A stretch of DNA of 44,249 bases from Gaiellasilicea sp035575835. Lineage in GTDB: Bacteria; Actinomycetota; Thermoleophilia; Gaiellales; Gaiellaceae. Below, piece after piece: positions 33,329-40,764 of the stretch (position 1 is the first letter of the stretch; each line of letters starts with the position of its first letter). The notes below the pieces were generated by a model, which saw only the letters and a program-made list of their open reading frames with translations, did not search any database and was not told where the DNA came from. The stretch lies in contig DATLXM010000090.1 of assembly GCA_035575835.1 (NCBI GenBank), positions 1-44,249 of the forward strand. The letters are read 5' to 3'. A program made the position numbers and the translations under genes.

Positions 33329-33685
33329 CGGTTGGGCCCGGATCTCCCTCCACAGGCCACCTTCGATGCGCACGAAAAGTGCCTGCTCGATGTCGAGCGT
33401 CCGTTCGTCCCGCTCGCCACGGGCCCGGTACACCGCGACGAGGTGCTCGTCGTCGGCGACGGCCCAGAGCAGCTCGACTCGGTATGTCCCGCTCGTGAGC
33501 TCCGCCGTCCGCCGGAGGAACGCGACGATCTCGACCACCCCGCTGTAGCTCCCGGTCACCGCGTTCTCGCCCGGTACGTGCCAGACGGCGTCCGGCGCGA
33601 AGAGGCCGAGCAGGGCCGCCACGTCGCCGCGGACGAAGTCCTCGAACCCGCGGCGAGCGGCAACAGCGTTCTCATGCTCGCTCAC
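33293..33685 (-). CDS. NTF2/SnoaL-like domain protein
   Basis: A 130-residue small alpha+beta barrel protein. The N-terminal helix (RRGFEDFVRGDVAALLGLFAPD) is followed by AVWHVPGEN and VTGSYSGVVEIVAFLRR, the common SnoaL/DUF4440-type ketosteroid-isomerase-like pattern. The GTG start overlaps the response-regulator stop as GTGA, so it is the third gene of the kinase/regulator operon. Function unknown: such folds can be enzymes or ligand-binding proteins; here it might be an effector or accessory protein of the two-component system. Confidence 0.8.
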   Translation of the reverse strand: MSEHENAVAARRGFEDFVRGDVAALLGLFAPDAVWHVPGENAVTGSYSGVVEIVAFLRRTAELTSGTYRVELLWAVADDEHLVAVYRARGERDERTLDIEQALFVRIEGGLWREIRAQPLDQAAFDEFWR

Positions 33686-34254
33686 GACGGCTCCAGTGTT
33701 GCGACGACCGCCTCGGCGACCACCTTGAGCGGCCGGCCCGAGACCTGGCTCGCCTTCCGAAGGCGCGCGAACGCCTCCTGCTCGGTCAGGCTCTCCTTCG
33801 CCATCAGGAGACCCTTTGCACGCTCGATCGCCTTGCGGGCCTCGAGTGCGTCGGCGAGCGACTCCGCTTCGGCACGGAGGGCAGTGAGCTCTTCGTGGCG
33901 CGCCCGAGCGGTCTCGATCGCGGGCAGGAGATCCGTCTCGCGGAACGGTTTGACGAGATACCCGAAGACGCCCGCCTCGATCGCCCGGGCGACGAGCTCG
34001 CGCTCGCCGTAGGCCGTGACCATCACGATCGGGATCGGCCGCTCGTCGAGGATCCGCCGCGCCGCCTCGATTCCGTCGAGCCGCGGCATCTTCACGTCGA
34101 GCAAGGCGAGATCGGGCTGCTCGCTCCGGGCGAGCTCCACCGCCTCTTCTCCGTCGCGCGCCTCGGCGCAGATGTCGAAGCCGGCGCTCTCGAGGAGCGC
34201 ACGCAGATCCATTCGGATGATCGTCTCGTCCTCGGCGATCAGGATCCGAGTCAC
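33682..34254 (-). CDS. Response regulator with ANTAR RNA-binding domain (PdtaR/AmiR-NasT type)
   Basis: 190 residues. A receiver domain (about 1-120) has acidic residues E9/D10, phospho-acceptor D53 (LLDVKMPRLDG), T80 and K102 (YLVKPF). A linker helix leads to an ANTAR domain (about 128-185: ARKAIERAKGLLM, then LTEQEAFARLRKAS). ANTAR proteins bind paired stem-loops in mRNA leaders and prevent termination; known targets include nitrogen genes. The GTG start overlaps the kinase stop as GTGA. glnA, with a terminator in its leader, lies about 3.4 kb away. Confidence 0.92.
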   Translation of the reverse strand: MTRILIAEDETIIRMDLRALLESAGFDICAEARDGEEAVELARSEQPDLALLDVKMPRLDGIEAARRILDERPIPIVMVTAYGERELVARAIEAGVFGYLVKPFRETDLLPAIETARARHEELTALRAEAESLADALEARKAIERAKGLLMAKESLTEQEAFARLRKASQVSGRPLKVVAEAVVATLEPS

Positions 34255-35687
34255 GCCGGAAACGCGACCTCGGCCCGGAGGCCACCCTCGCTGCGCAGGT
34301 CGAGGCTGCCCTGAAGCTCGTCGCGGACGAGCGCACGGACGATCGAGAGCCCCGTCCCGTCGCCCGTCCCGTTCAGGCCGGCGCCGTCGTCGGTGATCAC
34401 GAGCGCGACGTCGTCCCCCCGCTGCGCGAGCTCGATCTGGATCGTGGTGCCGCCGTGTTCGAGCGCGTTCCCGAAGAGCTCGCTGAAGACGAGAGCGAGC
34501 GCGGTCGCGCGCCCGCCGGCGAGCGAGACGCTCTGGAGCTCGGCGTCGATCTGCTTCCCGGCGGCGAGCCCCTGGACGAGCATCGCGCGGAGGCGGTCGA
34601 TCAGCTCGCCCAGGTCGACGTCGTCCTCCCGGTGCTCGGTCAGCACCTCGTGCACGGCCGCGATCGCGAGGATCCGGTTGACGGAGTCGTTGAGCGCCTT
34701 GCGGGGGTCGACGTCCTGGGCTCGCGCCTGGAGGCGAAGCAGCGAGGCGACCGTCTGGAGGTTGTTCTTGACCCGGTGGTGGATCTCCTGGGCGAGGACG
34801 CCGCGCATCACGGCTCGGCCGTGCTCGAGCGCGACCGCGGCGTGATGGGCGATCGCCTCGAGGAGCTGCCTGTCCTCGTCCGAGAAGGGCGTGTCCCGGT
34901 CGCAGACGAGCTCGCCGATCTGGCGGCGCTTCCAGCGCAGCGGGAGCCGTACCGCATGGGCACCCGAGCGGCCTTCCGGCCAGGCGACCGCGCCGTCCTC
35001 GAGCACGAGCGCGGCGCCGGTCGCGTTCACGGCAGCGATCGTCGTCTTCACGATCGCCTCCAGCGACTCCTCGAGATAGAGCGACTCCGAGACGGCCTCG
35101 GAGATCCGCGCGAGCGCCTCGAGCTCGTGGACGCGGCGCTGCGCCTCCGCGTAGAGCTTCGCGTGCTCGATCGTGTGCGCGACCTGCGAGGCGATCGCAA
35201 CGAGGAGGTCGATCTCCGACGCGGTGTGCTCGCGAGGAGCGAGCGTACGGACGTTCAGCGCGCCGGCAAGCCGCTCGCGGGCGAGGATCGGGACTGCGAG
35301 GATCGACTCGTATTCGTCCTCCCGTAGGTTCGGGAACTGCTTGAAGCGAGGATCGAGGTGCGCGCTCGCGGCGATCGCGATCGGAGCCCGCTCGGCCGCT
35401 GCGGTGCCGGTGATCCCCTCGCCGGTGCGGAGGCGCGGACGCCGGGTCATCTCCTCCACGCGCGTCCCGTGGGTTGAGCGGAGCACGAGCTCGTCGGCGC
35501 GCTCGTCGTAGAGGTAGACGAAGCACGCGTCCGCGCCGAGAGCTTCCGCGACCTTCGACGCAACCAGTGCGAGGACTTCCTCGAGGTCGAGCGTCGAGTT
35601 GACCGCAGCGATCGTCTCCGTCAACAGCCGCAGATGGCGGGCCGATGCGTCCAAGAGGCCAGTGTAAGTGCCGTTCTGGCTTAACAA
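34251..35687 (-). CDS. GAF-GAF sensor histidine kinase, HisKA_2 type (PdtaS-like)
   Basis: A cytoplasmic kinase of about 478 residues with no transmembrane helices. A first GAF domain (about 30-170), a second GAF-like domain (about 190-290), the phospho-acceptor box EIHHRVKNNLQTVASLLRLQ (His near 303), and an HATPase domain with SELFGNALEHG (N-box) and DDGAGLNGTGDGTGLSIV (G-boxes). The frame is open to 35744; I prefer TTG 35687, which has GAGG at 35696-35699, 8 nt upstream. TTG 35654 is another option. It partners with the ANTAR regulator downstream. Confidence 0.88.
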   Translation of the reverse strand: MLSQNGTYTGLLDASARHLRLLTETIAAVNSTLDLEEVLALVASKVAEALGADACFVYLYDERADELVLRSTHGTRVEEMTRRPRLRTGEGITGTAAAERAPIAIAASAHLDPRFKQFPNLREDEYESILAVPILARERLAGALNVRTLAPREHTASEIDLLVAIASQVAHTIEHAKLYAEAQRRVHELEALARISEAVSESLYLEESLEAIVKTTIAAVNATGAALVLEDGAVAWPEGRSGAHAVRLPLRWKRRQIGELVCDRDTPFSDEDRQLLEAIAHHAAVALEHGRAVMRGVLAQEIHHRVKNNLQTVASLLRLQARAQDVDPRKALNDSVNRILAIAAVHEVLTEHREDDVDLGELIDRLRAMLVQGLAAGKQIDAELQSVSLAGGRATALALVFSELFGNALEHGGTTIQIELAQRGDDVALVITDDGAGLNGTGDGTGLSIVRALVRDELQGSLDLRSEGGLRAEVAFPA

Positions 35688-35743
35688 ACTTCTTACCTCG
35701 CGGGTGGGAGAATCTTCAAAGGCGGGGAATACGTTCACTACCA
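35688..35743. promoter_or_regulatory. Divergent promoter region for kinase and PRC-barrel genes
   Basis: This gap, together with the start of the kinase frame (about 35655-35743), is the most A/T-rich stretch nearby and separates divergent genes. It holds the kinase ribosome-binding site (GAGG on the minus strand, 35696-35699). I cannot pick a confident -35/-10 pair on either strand. Confidence 0.35.
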
Positions 35744-35995
35744 ATGAGCTCCGTCGCCTTCGATCTCCGTAGCGTCAAGGGTTTCCTCGTCGCCGACGCG
35801 CGGGGTCGAGTGGTGGGTCGGGTCGAGTCGCCGATGTACGGTACGACGCCCGATACACCCGATGCGCTCGCCGTTCGCTCCGGGTTCATGCGCGGCCGCC
35901 GGCTCGTCCCGGCCGAGGCGATCGGGGCGATCGACCAGTCGACGCGTGTGATCGGCCTCTCGGTCGTCCGCGAGTCGATTCGCAAGTTCCTCTAG
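35744..35995 (+). CDS. PRC-barrel domain protein (83 aa)
   Basis: A small single-domain protein. It reads VKGFLVADARGRVVGRVESPMYG, then LAVRSG, RRLVPAEAIGAID, TRVIGLSVVRESI, matching the PRC-barrel pattern (G..V.D..G...G.V, a VP motif, then 'id...rvv.l'). PRC-barrels occur in photosynthetic reaction centres, in RimM and as stand-alone stress proteins of unknown role. It diverges from the PdtaS-like kinase and may share its regulation. ATG 35744 is the only start that keeps the domain without an unrelated extension. Confidence 0.75.
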   Translation: MSSVAFDLRSVKGFLVADARGRVVGRVESPMYGTTPDTPDALAVRSGFMRGRRLVPAEAIGAIDQSTRVIGLSVVRESIRKFL

Positions 35996-36066
35996 ACCGC
36001 CGACCGGACTTAACTGTCGTTCGCTCGGTCGCGTCTGTCGATGCTCGTCCCGAGACGCTCTCCAAC

Positions 36067-36098
36067 GACTGCGGGCTCCCCGAGAGGAGCCCGCAGTC
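36067..36098. terminator. 13-bp perfect hairpin, probable bidirectional terminator
   Basis: GACTGCGGGCTCC (36067-36079) pairs fully with 36086-36098 around the 6-nt loop CCGAGA. It lies 72 nt after the PRC-barrel stop and about 144 nt after the glnA stop. No T-run follows on either strand. Confidence 0.55.
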
Positions 36099-36109
36099 GG
36101 CCGCCAGTT

Positions 36110-36161
36110 GAGGTCGCGCCGCTCGCCTTGCGGCGTAACCCTGTCGAACAGTCTGAACCTC
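36110..36161. ncRNA. Possible branched RNA structure (unassigned)
   Basis: GAGGT (36110-36114) can pair with ACCTC (36157-36161), enclosing two hairpins: CGCCGC/GCGGCG (36117-36122 with 36130-36135, 7-nt loop) and CTGT/ACAG (36141-36144 with 36148-36151, 3-nt loop). This makes a small three-way junction on either strand. I do not recognise a known RNA family, and the stems are short enough to arise by chance in GC-rich DNA. Confidence 0.2.
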
Positions 36162-36241
36162 TCGTAGCCGCATGTCTAGGGTCGGTGCGGAGAGATCGTG
36201 GGCCGGGGGCGGCCCCTTCAGGGTCTTCGCGCGCAAACAAA

Positions 36242-37645
36242 CTAGAGCACTCGCAGATAGCGATCGAGCTCCCACTGGGTCAGCTGGATCCGGTACTCGT
36301 CCCATTCTTTCCGCTTCAGCTCGACGTAGCGCTCGTGGATGTGCTCGCCGAGCGCGCGCTTCATCAGCTCCGAGCCGGCGAGTGCATCGACTGCCTCCCC
36401 GAGCGTCTCGGGAAGCGAGACGATCCCCTGTTCACGCCGCTCCTCCGGGGTGAGGTGGTAGAGGTTCGTCTCCATCGGATCCTCGAGCTCGTAGCCCTTC
36501 TCGATCCCCTCGAGGCCCGCGTGGAGGAGCGCCGCGAAGGTCAGGTACGGGTTGCAGGCCGGGTCGGGGCAGCGGATCTCCGCCCGTGTCGCCTGCTCCG
36601 AGCCCGGCTTGTAGAGCGGGATCCGGATCAGCGCGGATCGGTTCCGCTGCGACCAGGCGACGTAAACTGGAGCTTCGTAGCCCGGGACGAGCCGCTTGTA
36701 GGAGTTGACCCACTGGGCGAAGACGCCCGAGAGCTCGCGCGCGTGCCGGAGGAGGCCCGCGATGAAGGCCTTGCCGGTCTCCGAGAGGTTGTACTCGTCG
36801 TCGCCGTCGAAGAACTGGTTTCGCCCGTCGGTGAAGAGCGACATGTGGGTGTGCATCCCCGAGCCGTTCTCGCCGAAGAGCGGCTTCGGCATGAAGGTCG
36901 CGTAGACGCCGTTCTTCGCCGCGACCTCCTTCACGATCAGCCGGTAGGTGATCGTCGCATCCGCCATCTCGAGAGCGGGCGCGTAGCGCATGTCGATCTC
37001 GTGCTGTGAGGGCGCGACCTCGTGATGGTGGTACTCGATCGGGATCCCGACCGACTCGAGCGCCTGGATCGTCTCGTTCCGGAGCTCGGTGGCGGCGTCG
37101 AGCGCGGTCATCGCGAAGTAGCCGCCCTCGTCGAGAGTCTCGGTGCCCGTGTTGTCCTTGAAAAGGAAGTACTCGAGCTCGGGCCCGATGTTGAACGTAT
37201 CGAAGCCCATCGACTGCATCCGCTCGAGCGCCTTGCGGAGCATGAAGCGGGGGTCGCCCTCGTAGGGCGTCCCGTCGGGCCGGACGATGTCGCAGATCAT
37301 CCGGCCCACGATCGCCTCGGCCGGGAGGGGTGCGCCCGACTGGGGGTGCAGCGCCCCGTCTGGGCGGCGCGGCATGATCCGGAAGGTCGCCGGGTCCGGG
37401 ATCGCGACCATGTCGGACTCCTCGATCGCGTTGAAGCCGGTGATCGACGAGCCGTCGAAGCCCATCCCGTCGTCGAGTGCCGCCTCGATCTCGCCGGGGG
37501 TGATCGCGAAGCTCTTCAGGTGCCCTTCCAGATCGGTGAACCAGAAGAGGACGTACTCCACCTTCTCGTCCTTGATCCGCTTCAGCACGTCCTTGCGCGC
37601 GCCCGGGTCGGAGGTCGCCCGGTGCTCACTCTCGATCATCGCCAT
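36242..37645 (-). CDS. glnA: Glutamine synthetase type I
   Basis: A 467-residue enzyme that forms glutamine from glutamate and ammonia. Motifs include the N-terminal MGFDGSSI, the metal/substrate site NIGPELEYFLF, GIPIEYHHHEVAPSQHEID, ATFMPKPLFGENGSGMHTHMS (ATP loop, quoted in part), NSYKRLVPGYEAP and RIP. Tyr is present in NLYHLTPEE, the region where GSI-beta enzymes are adenylylated, but the context and the ending KEWDEYRIQLTQWELDRYL resemble GSI-alpha enzymes, which are not; I leave the subtype open. The ATG at 37645 has a strong GAGAGGAG ribosome-binding site (37653-37660). A terminator hairpin ends 27 nt upstream of the ATG. Confidence 0.95.
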   Translation of the reverse strand: MAMIESEHRATSDPGARKDVLKRIKDEKVEYVLFWFTDLEGHLKSFAITPGEIEAALDDGMGFDGSSITGFNAIEESDMVAIPDPATFRIMPRRPDGALHPQSGAPLPAEAIVGRMICDIVRPDGTPYEGDPRFMLRKALERMQSMGFDTFNIGPELEYFLFKDNTGTETLDEGGYFAMTALDAATELRNETIQALESVGIPIEYHHHEVAPSQHEIDMRYAPALEMADATITYRLIVKEVAAKNGVYATFMPKPLFGENGSGMHTHMSLFTDGRNQFFDGDDEYNLSETGKAFIAGLLRHARELSGVFAQWVNSYKRLVPGYEAPVYVAWSQRNRSALIRIPLYKPGSEQATRAEIRCPDPACNPYLTFAALLHAGLEGIEKGYELEDPMETNLYHLTPEERREQGIVSLPETLGEAVDALAGSELMKRALGEHIHERYVELKRKEWDEYRIQLTQWELDRYLRVL

Positions 37646-37671
37646 CCAGCTTCTCCTCTCGTGAATCCAAC

Positions 37672-37720
37672 AAAAAAAGAGACCCCGGGCAGGCACGACA
37701 AGTCGTGCGCCCGAGGCCTC
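37672..37720 (-). terminator. Strong intrinsic terminator between MFS gene and glnA (possible attenuator)
   Basis: On the minus strand the 5' arm 37720-37709 (GAGGCCTCGGGC) pairs with 37690-37679 (GCCCGGGGTCTC) through 12 bp including two G-U pairs. An inner 6-bp stem (37708-37703 with 37698-37693) and a CTTG loop extend it, with a 2-nt bulge. Seven Ts (37678-37672) follow directly. It terminates the MFS operon, but it is also within 27 nt of the glnA start, leaving no space for a glnA promoter downstream of it. Confidence 0.85.
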
Positions 37721-37746
37721 GTCGCCTCGAAAGACCTGCCGAGTCT
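37712..37746 (-). promoter_or_regulatory. Tandem hairpins competing with the terminator before glnA
   Basis: Reading the minus strand, hairpin P1 is AGACT (37746-37742)/GGTCT (37736-37732), 5-nt loop. Two nucleotides later comes P2, CGAGGC (37729-37724)/GCCTCG (37717-37712), with hexaloop GACGAG. The P2 3' arm lies wholly inside the terminator's 5' arm, so P2 and the terminator cannot form together. GGCAGG (37741-37736) can also pair with CCTGCC in the terminator's 3' side. This is an antiterminator-like arrangement seen in the sequence; function is inferred. Confidence 0.4.
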
Positions 37747-38992
37747 ACACCACGGCCGGGTCGACCTCCTCGATCCGGCCCTCGTGGCGGGCGGCGCGGG
37801 CGTAGAGCCAGAGAGCCGGCGCCATGCAGAACGCACCGGCGGCGAGCGCAGCCCGAATCCCGAACGCGTTCCCGAGGACACCCAGCGCGGGGCCGCCCGT
37901 CCACTGGCCGACCGCGTCCGCCTGGTTCGTGATCGAGAGCACCGTGGCCCTCGCCTCGGTCTCGCCGACGCTCCGCTGGAGCCAGGTCGTGAAGACCGGA
38001 TTGGCCACGTTTCGGGCCACGCGCGTCGCCCAGTACGCCCCGACCGCGAGCCAGAGCGAGCCGGCGAGGGCGAACACGAGCGCGCTCGCGAGGAGGAACG
38101 CGTCGAGGGAGAGGAGTGCACGAGCGGCCGTCGCCTGGCCCGAGCCCTCCAGCCGCTTCCCCAGCGGGGCCGCGAGCGCGATCGCAAGGACAATGCTGCC
38201 GGCGTTCAGGATCCCGAACCAGACCACCGGCTCTAGCTCGCCGATCCCGGGCAGGCCGACGTTCTGGAGGAAGTGGGCCTCCCAGAGCCGGTCGAAGCTC
38301 TCGCTCCACATCCCGAAGAAGGCGGAGATCCCGAGCACCGCCAGGAGCAGCGGTCGGGCGCGGACGACGCGTACGCCCTCGCGGCCGGTCGCGGCCATCG
38401 CGGCGAAGTGCGTCCGACCCTCGCGCGGCTGCGGCCGGAAGCCGGTCTCCGGCATCGCGACGAGGAAGAGGAGGGCGAGGGCGAGGGTGCCGACGCCGCC
38501 CACGAGGATCGGGAGCCGGAGATCGACCTGAGCCAGCCCGACGCTGACCCCGATCCCGGCGAGGCTCGCGATCCGCTCCACCTGCGCGCCCCGGTGGTAA
38601 ACGCCCCCGAGCCGCTCCTCCCCGACCTCGTCCGCGAGCCAAGCGTCGAACGCGCCGGAGAGGAACGTCCAGCCGAGCCCCCAGACGGCGTAGGCGGCGA
38701 GGACACCGAGCGCGGCAGTGGAGATCCCCACGAGGAGATACGACGCACCGATCACGGTCATCCCGACCACGACCGAGCGCTTGCGCCCATAGGTGTCGGC
38801 GACGATGCCCGTCGGGACCTCGAAGACGAAAACGGCGAGCTCCATCGCCGTCCCGACGAGCACGAGCTCGAGCGGGTTGAGGCCGAGCTCGAGGACGAAG
38901 AAGACGGCGGCGACCGTGAACGAGAGCGTCCAGAAAAACGAGGCGACGCCCTCGTAGACGAACCAGGTCGTGGTGGCCGAAAAGCGGCGCAT
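37745..38992 (-). CDS. MFS transporter (DHA3-like)
   Basis: A 415-residue membrane protein with about 12 predicted helices. The loop 2-3 motif VPTGIVADTYGRKRSVV is the MFS signature A region. A long central loop (around residues 190-215, PETGFRPQPREGR) divides the two halves. It resembles DHA3-type (tetracycline/macrolide) exporters. It begins 1 nt after the GNAT stop and ends the operon; the intrinsic terminator follows by 25 nt. Substrate unknown. Confidence 0.87.
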   Translation of the reverse strand: MRRFSATTTWFVYEGVASFFWTLSFTVAAVFFVLELGLNPLELVLVGTAMELAVFVFEVPTGIVADTYGRKRSVVVGMTVIGASYLLVGISTAALGVLAAYAVWGLGWTFLSGAFDAWLADEVGEERLGGVYHRGAQVERIASLAGIGVSVGLAQVDLRLPILVGGVGTLALALLFLVAMPETGFRPQPREGRTHFAAMAATGREGVRVVRARPLLLAVLGISAFFGMWSESFDRLWEAHFLQNVGLPGIGELEPVVWFGILNAGSIVLAIALAAPLGKRLEGSGQATAARALLSLDAFLLASALVFALAGSLWLAVGAYWATRVARNVANPVFTTWLQRSVGETEARATVLSITNQADAVGQWTGGPALGVLGNAFGIRAALAAGAFCMAPALWLYARAARHEGRIEEVDPAVV

Positions 38993-38993
38993 C

Positions 38994-39887
38994 TCAGTCG
39001 ACGAGCTGCCCCTGGAAGTGCACCCATTCGAGCCGGGAGCGATACCCGAGGCGTTCGTTGACGGCGCGCATCGGCGCGTTCGCGAGGTCGTTCTGGGTGC
39101 GGAGGCGCTCGTACCCCGCCGACTTGGCGGCGGCGATCTGGGCCCGTTTCAGTGCTTGAGCGATTCCGCGCCCCCGAAAGTCGCGGCGGATCCCCGTCAT
39201 GTAGTGCTCGAGGACGCCCGGGACGGCTCGGCCCAGGATGGCGTAGCCGACGACGTCGCCGTCGGCCAGCGCCACGAAGATGAGCTCGCGTTCGGCCAGC
39301 GCGTCCAGGTTCCGCTCGCGCCAGCGGGCGAGGTCGCCGGTGACGACCGGAGTCGCGCAGGAAACGTCGGCATCCGCCTCGAGCGCGACCGCATGGGCGC
39401 CTGCGTCGAGCTCCTCGGTCAGCGGGACGATCTCGATCCCCGCGGGCGGGGAGAACGAGGCCTCCGCGGCGGCCAGCTCGAGCTCGACATCCTGCATTCG
39501 CCCGACCTCCTCGAAGCGGTGGTGGTCGAGGAAACCGAGCATGTCGATCGCCGTCGACGCTGTCCCGCTGTAGAGCGACGTGCCGCCGAAGCTACGGACG
39601 TGCTCGGAGACGCGGCGGAGGAGAGCCGTTCCACGGCCACGGCGGCGATGGTCACCGAGGACGCGGACGCTGACCCAGCCGATCGGGCTCGCGGGATCGC
39701 CGTACATCCGCTCGGCGAACGCGCACCCGATAGCTTCATCGCCGCGCCAGTCGACGACGTCGAGCCGGCCGGCCGTCTCCCGCTCTGCGTCCCACGCCTC
39801 CCGCGTCATCGGGTGCGCGGGATCGACCGCGGCCCGGATCGCGAGGAACGCCTCGATCTCCGACTCGGTTTCGACCTCGCGGATCAG
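38994..39887 (-). CDS. Double-GNAT acetyltransferase (first paralogue)
   Basis: About 297 residues with two GNAT folds: an N-terminal half with acetyl-CoA loop RVLGDHRRRGRGTALLRR and a C-terminal half with MTGIRRDFRGRGIAQALKR, ending NDLANAPMRAVNERLGYR. An ATG at 39809 would start inside the first domain. The frame upstream reads LIREVETESEIEAFLAIRAAV, matching the start of the neighbouring paralogue (MIVREVSTEADLELWTRVR). I therefore place the start at CTG 39887, which forms a CTGA overlap and has an AAGGGG upstream. Substrate unknown; acetylation of an amine-containing compound is likely. Confidence 0.82.
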   Translation of the reverse strand: MIREVETESEIEAFLAIRAAVDPAHPMTREAWDAERETAGRLDVVDWRGDEAIGCAFAERMYGDPASPIGWVSVRVLGDHRRRGRGTALLRRVSEHVRSFGGTSLYSGTASTAIDMLGFLDHHRFEEVGRMQDVELELAAAEASFSPPAGIEIVPLTEELDAGAHAVALEADADVSCATPVVTGDLARWRERNLDALAERELIFVALADGDVVGYAILGRAVPGVLEHYMTGIRRDFRGRGIAQALKRAQIAAAKSAGYERLRTQNDLANAPMRAVNERLGYRSRLEWVHFQGQLVD

Positions 39888-40764
39888 GCGAGGACCCCTT
39901 CGACCGTGATCGAGATCTTGCCGGTCCGGAATCCGACGCCCCGTTCACGGCCTGCATCGCCTCGTTGCCGTTCTGGGTCCAGGTCACGAGCTGCGTGAAT
40001 CCCTGCTCGGAGCCCCAACGCACGCAGGACTGCTTGAGCGCCTTCGCGATCCCGCGGCCCCGGTGGCTCGGGAGCACGGTCGTGAATGCGTGCTCGAGCG
40101 CGTCCTCGCGCCCCACGCCGTACGTCAGCACGCCCGCCACACCGATGACGACCCCGCTCTCGAGCGCCGTGATGACGTACGGGGAGACTCGGAACTCGTC
40201 CAGCACCTCATCCACGAAGCCGGCGGAGAGACCGCCGACGACAGGCATGTCCTCGACACCCCGGGCGACGACCGGACGAAGCAGCTCGAGCTCTCCGCTG
40301 TGCTCGACGAGCTCGATCCCCGCCGGGGGCACCGCGTGAGCCTCGTCCACGCGGAGGTCGCGGACGAGCTCGACCTCCCGGTCGACCTCCGCGTAGCCCC
40401 GACGTTCGGCGAATCCCAGCGAGTGCTCGTCGTCGCCGCCGACGTGAGAGCGGGCGATCTCGCAGCCGAGGCTCTGCGCATAGGGGAGAGCCACCGCGAG
40501 GAGCACCGAGCCCGCACCACGACCGCGGGCCTCCGGCACGACTCGCGGGAGAACGAAGGCGCGGTCCCCGACCGATGCGACCGCTGCGAAGGCACAGCCG
40601 AGGACCTCACCGTCCTGCTCGACGAGCCAGTGCCGCGTCTCGGGCTTCTGCTTCTGGACGCGGCGGAGCTCCTCGACCGTCGCGGGAGCGTCGGACTCGA
40701 CGAGGTTCCGCACCCGCGTCCAGAGCTCGAGGTCGGCCTCGGTGCTCACCTCCCGGACGATCAT
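39884..40764 (-). CDS. Double-GNAT acetyltransferase (second paralogue), apparent 1-nt frameshift near C-terminus
   Basis: The frame from ATG 40764 (ATGA overlap with the permease) encodes two GNAT domains: RVVPEARGRGAGSVLL in the first and TVLPSHRGRGIAKALKQS in the second, then WTQNGNEAMQAVN. After that the frame turns into Arg/Ser-rich nonsense running on to 39736. In the next frame the sequence continues as LGFRTGKISITVEGVLA and stops at 39884, exactly at the CTGA overlap with the next gene. One extra base between about 39936 and 39948 would give VNGALGFRT, a standard GNAT ending. The protein would be about 293 residues. Either a sequencing error or a genuine recent mutation. Confidence 0.8.

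Larger units (their letters stand above)
35996..36241. other. 246-nt gene-free region with several stem-loops
   Basis: Between the PRC-barrel gene (plus) and glnA (minus). No ORF here resembles a protein. Three structured blocks can be seen: a 13-bp hairpin at 36067-36098, a branched fold at 36110-36161, and a 5-bp hairpin at 36200-36215 just after the glnA stop (GGGCC 36200-36204 with GGCCC 36211-36215). Termination for both genes explains part of it; a small RNA is possible but unproven. Confidence 0.5.

Noticed and set aside
36110..36161. tRNA or tRNA-like gene
   Set aside because: The branched fold lacks a T-loop consensus, an acceptor stem of seven pairs and an anticodon arm; no tRNA seen anywhere in the window.
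36010..36240. 76-codon minus-strand frame in the gap after glnA
   Set aside because: No recognisable pattern, runs through the 13-bp hairpin, and has no ribosome-binding site.
37672..37705. Classical glnA promoter TTGTCG - 17 nt - TTTTTT on the minus strand
   Set aside because: The -35 match is partial and the '-10' is simply the terminator's T-run; kept only as the alternative to attenuation.
38994..40764. One large fused GNAT gene spanning both paralogues
   Set aside because: The two lie in different frames, each has its own complete pair of GNAT domains, and a clean stop/start overlap separates them.
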